Part shown: piece after piece, positions 62,638 to 64,000 of the stretch | Layout of the letters: every line of letters starts with the position of its first letter | Position numbering within the stretch: the first letter of the stretch is position 1 | Source: Lepidurus packardi | Lineage: Eukaryota > Arthropoda > Branchiopoda > Notostraca > Triopsidae | DNA: 64,000 bases | Assembly: GCA_023053545.1 (NCBI GenBank) | Contig: JAKZAN010000006.1 | Span: 8,071,851 to 8,135,850, forward strand | Direction: 5' to 3' | Position numbers and translations under genes: made by a program | Notes under the pieces: model-generated | What the model was told of the DNA's origin: nothing | What the model saw: only the letters and a program-made list of their open reading frames with translations | Databases searched by the model: none

Positions 62638-62994
62638 GCAACACTTGAGCAAGGTGGACAACAAGACAAGTCTACCGAAATACCCTTACTCACAAGTCCT
62701 AGTCTTGCACTGTGATAAAATACATTATCATTCAAGTAAACCTAACCGTCATTTCGACAACATGCTACCGCATTTATTTTCTCATTGCCATGCAAAGAAA
62801 AGTAGGCGTCTTATAAATAGCACTCTGGAGAGCCATCTTACTCTCTATTTTAGCTCGTCGTTGTTGCAGAGCATAGAGCATGTGCAGTCTAGTCATGTGG
62901 TTGAATCATTGGCACACGGCCTAGGCTTACGTTTTCCAGTCCCACGCCACATTTCCGGGAAAATGGTTTGCTTTTGACCTGTCTTCCGCCGAAG
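62638..62994. other. Short spacer between FAM149 and TMEM72-like genes
   Basis: 357 bp, same orientation on both sides; should contain the 3' UTR of the first and promoter of the second. No motif stands out. Confidence 0.4.
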
Positions 62995-64000
62995 ATGATT
63001 TACAATCAAACAACTTACAACTGTAACGAGCACGTGCGATGTCCTTTTTTGTGGGAACATGTAACAACCATACTTCGAGTTTGGGGCATCACTACAGCAT
63101 TAGGTAAGAAAGTCGTATTAAATATTAAAATCCACCCCTCCTCGAATATTTAGAAAATCAGAACAAGCGAACACTAAAACTGCATGAACTTGGCACGAGC
63201 CCAAGATATAGTTCATCCGGAAATCATAGAAGGGCGGGAGGGGTCATTGTTGTAACTTGAGACAGCGAACACTGCCAATCTCGTATAAAGATTTGAGTAA
63301 AGGCTCCCTCCAAAGATTGTTACGACTGTAACCCGGATGTACATTACATGCTGGTGTAAATTCTAAGAAAAACGTACAAGACTATAAACGTTCTTATATT
63401 CTAGTGTTGTTCGGAGTCGGTGTTGATTTCGCCTATCATCGCCAAGGAGCGGGAATCTTTACGTTGTATGGTTCAAGTGAAAAGGGGCTATATTTAATAA
63501 GTTTGACAAAGTTGTCGATCAAAAGTAAAGTGATCATTCAATGCTTTTATGAATGTATAAAACACGCTCAATTTGCATAATAATTTTACTGGAATTTGTG
63601 AAACCAATTATTACGTCTAGCCCCTTGAAGACTCACAATGAAGCGAAGTTTTAATACTACTAAATATTTTAGAGTTTCTTCGGCTTTAGTCTTTTTTTTT
63701 GAGATCACATGGGCTTTGACGCTTTTCTTTCAGATTTGCATACGGTAACAACAAAGATTTCTCCATTTAAATAACTTACCCTGCTTTTAGTAATGGAAAC
63801 CATCCCTTTTTTGATTGCTGGGAGGCAATTCAATGGATAGACTTGTGGAAGAAGTCCGTCATATACTTTGTAATCGGTTTAATAATTTCGATCGATCATC
63901 ACCGCCTTTGGCTTTCAATTACTGCAGGTATAAGTTCAATATGTTTATTTTCAAAATCATCATTTCCGTCTTTGGTTTTAACAGCTACTTTTCTTATCTT
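62995..64000 (+). CDS. TMEM72-like multi-pass membrane protein (3' end outside window)
   Basis: Exons 62995-63103, 63405-63470, 63675-63744, 63791-63927 and 63985-64000+ join in phase. Four hydrophobic segments appear: TTILRVWGITTAL, VLFGVGVDFAY with GIFTLY, SSALVFFFEITWALTLFF, and KKSVIYFVIGLIISI with WLSITA. The order and motifs (RVWGITTAL...FGVGVDF) resemble what I remember of vertebrate TMEM72, a kidney-enriched membrane protein of unknown function. That comparison is from memory and needs a profile search. The ATG at 62995 has a purine at -3. The gene continues to the right. Confidence 0.62.

Noticed and set aside
1-64000. tRNA genes, CRISPR arrays, operons, bacterial promoters
   Set aside because: None seen: no tRNA-like B-box with acceptor pairing was recognised by eye, and the spliced gene structure is eukaryotic.

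Overview
This is a stretch of nuclear DNA from an invertebrate animal with a compact genome. Genes are dense on both strands, split by many GT-AG introns that are mostly 50-80 bp long, and separated by short AT-rich spacers. The gene set is metazoan: SUR-like ABCC transporter, DEG/ENaC channel, GMAP-210, presenilin, BMP type I receptor, C8-type tetraspanin, MARCH8-like ligase, rhodopsin-like GPCR, calpain, FAM149 and a TMEM72-like protein. The glycine-rich secreted proteins with TATA boxes fit an ecdysozoan such as an arthropod or tardigrade, but I cannot fix the phylum. All gene models are hand-spliced. Exon phases join consistently unless stated, and boundaries may be off by a base.

Layout. 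1-3602 (+): C-terminal part of an SUR-like ABCC transporter. 4040-6397 (-): secreted glycine-rich protein built from eleven 99-bp exons, one with an in-frame stop. 8359-10466 (+): DEG/ENaC channel. 11578-11985 and 14077-14493 (+): two small glycine-rich secreted proteins, with a broken third copy at about 13019-13206 (-). 15870-18992: complete Harbinger/PIF DNA transposon with a TTA target duplication. 20583-32107 (-): TRIP11/GMAP-210 golgin. 32695-32987 (+): small conserved membrane protein. 33112-34830 (-): presenilin. 36829-39270 (+): BMP type I receptor.

Right part. 40476-44644 (-): TSPAN5/14/17-like tetraspanin with a duplicated, probably mutually exclusive, penultimate exon. 45563-46755 (+): MARCH1/8 ubiquitin ligase. 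48246-49556 (+): orphan GPCR. 49867-55039 (-): calpain whose catalytic cysteine is proline. 55040-61480: mostly non-coding, with a 114-bp-arm inverted repeat and a 25-bp minisatellite. 61481-62637 (+): FAM149 (DUF3719) family protein with a GC-AG intron. 62995-64000 (+): start of a TMEM72-like membrane protein that runs off the window.

The genes do not form one pathway. The coherent local story is the secreted glycine-rich family (three genes and one relic within about 10 kb), which shares an intron splitting the signal peptide and has expanded by exon and gene duplication. Several other genes encode membrane-traffic or receptor-processing proteins (GMAP-210, presenilin, C8-type tetraspanin, MARCH), but nothing in the sequence shows joint regulation.
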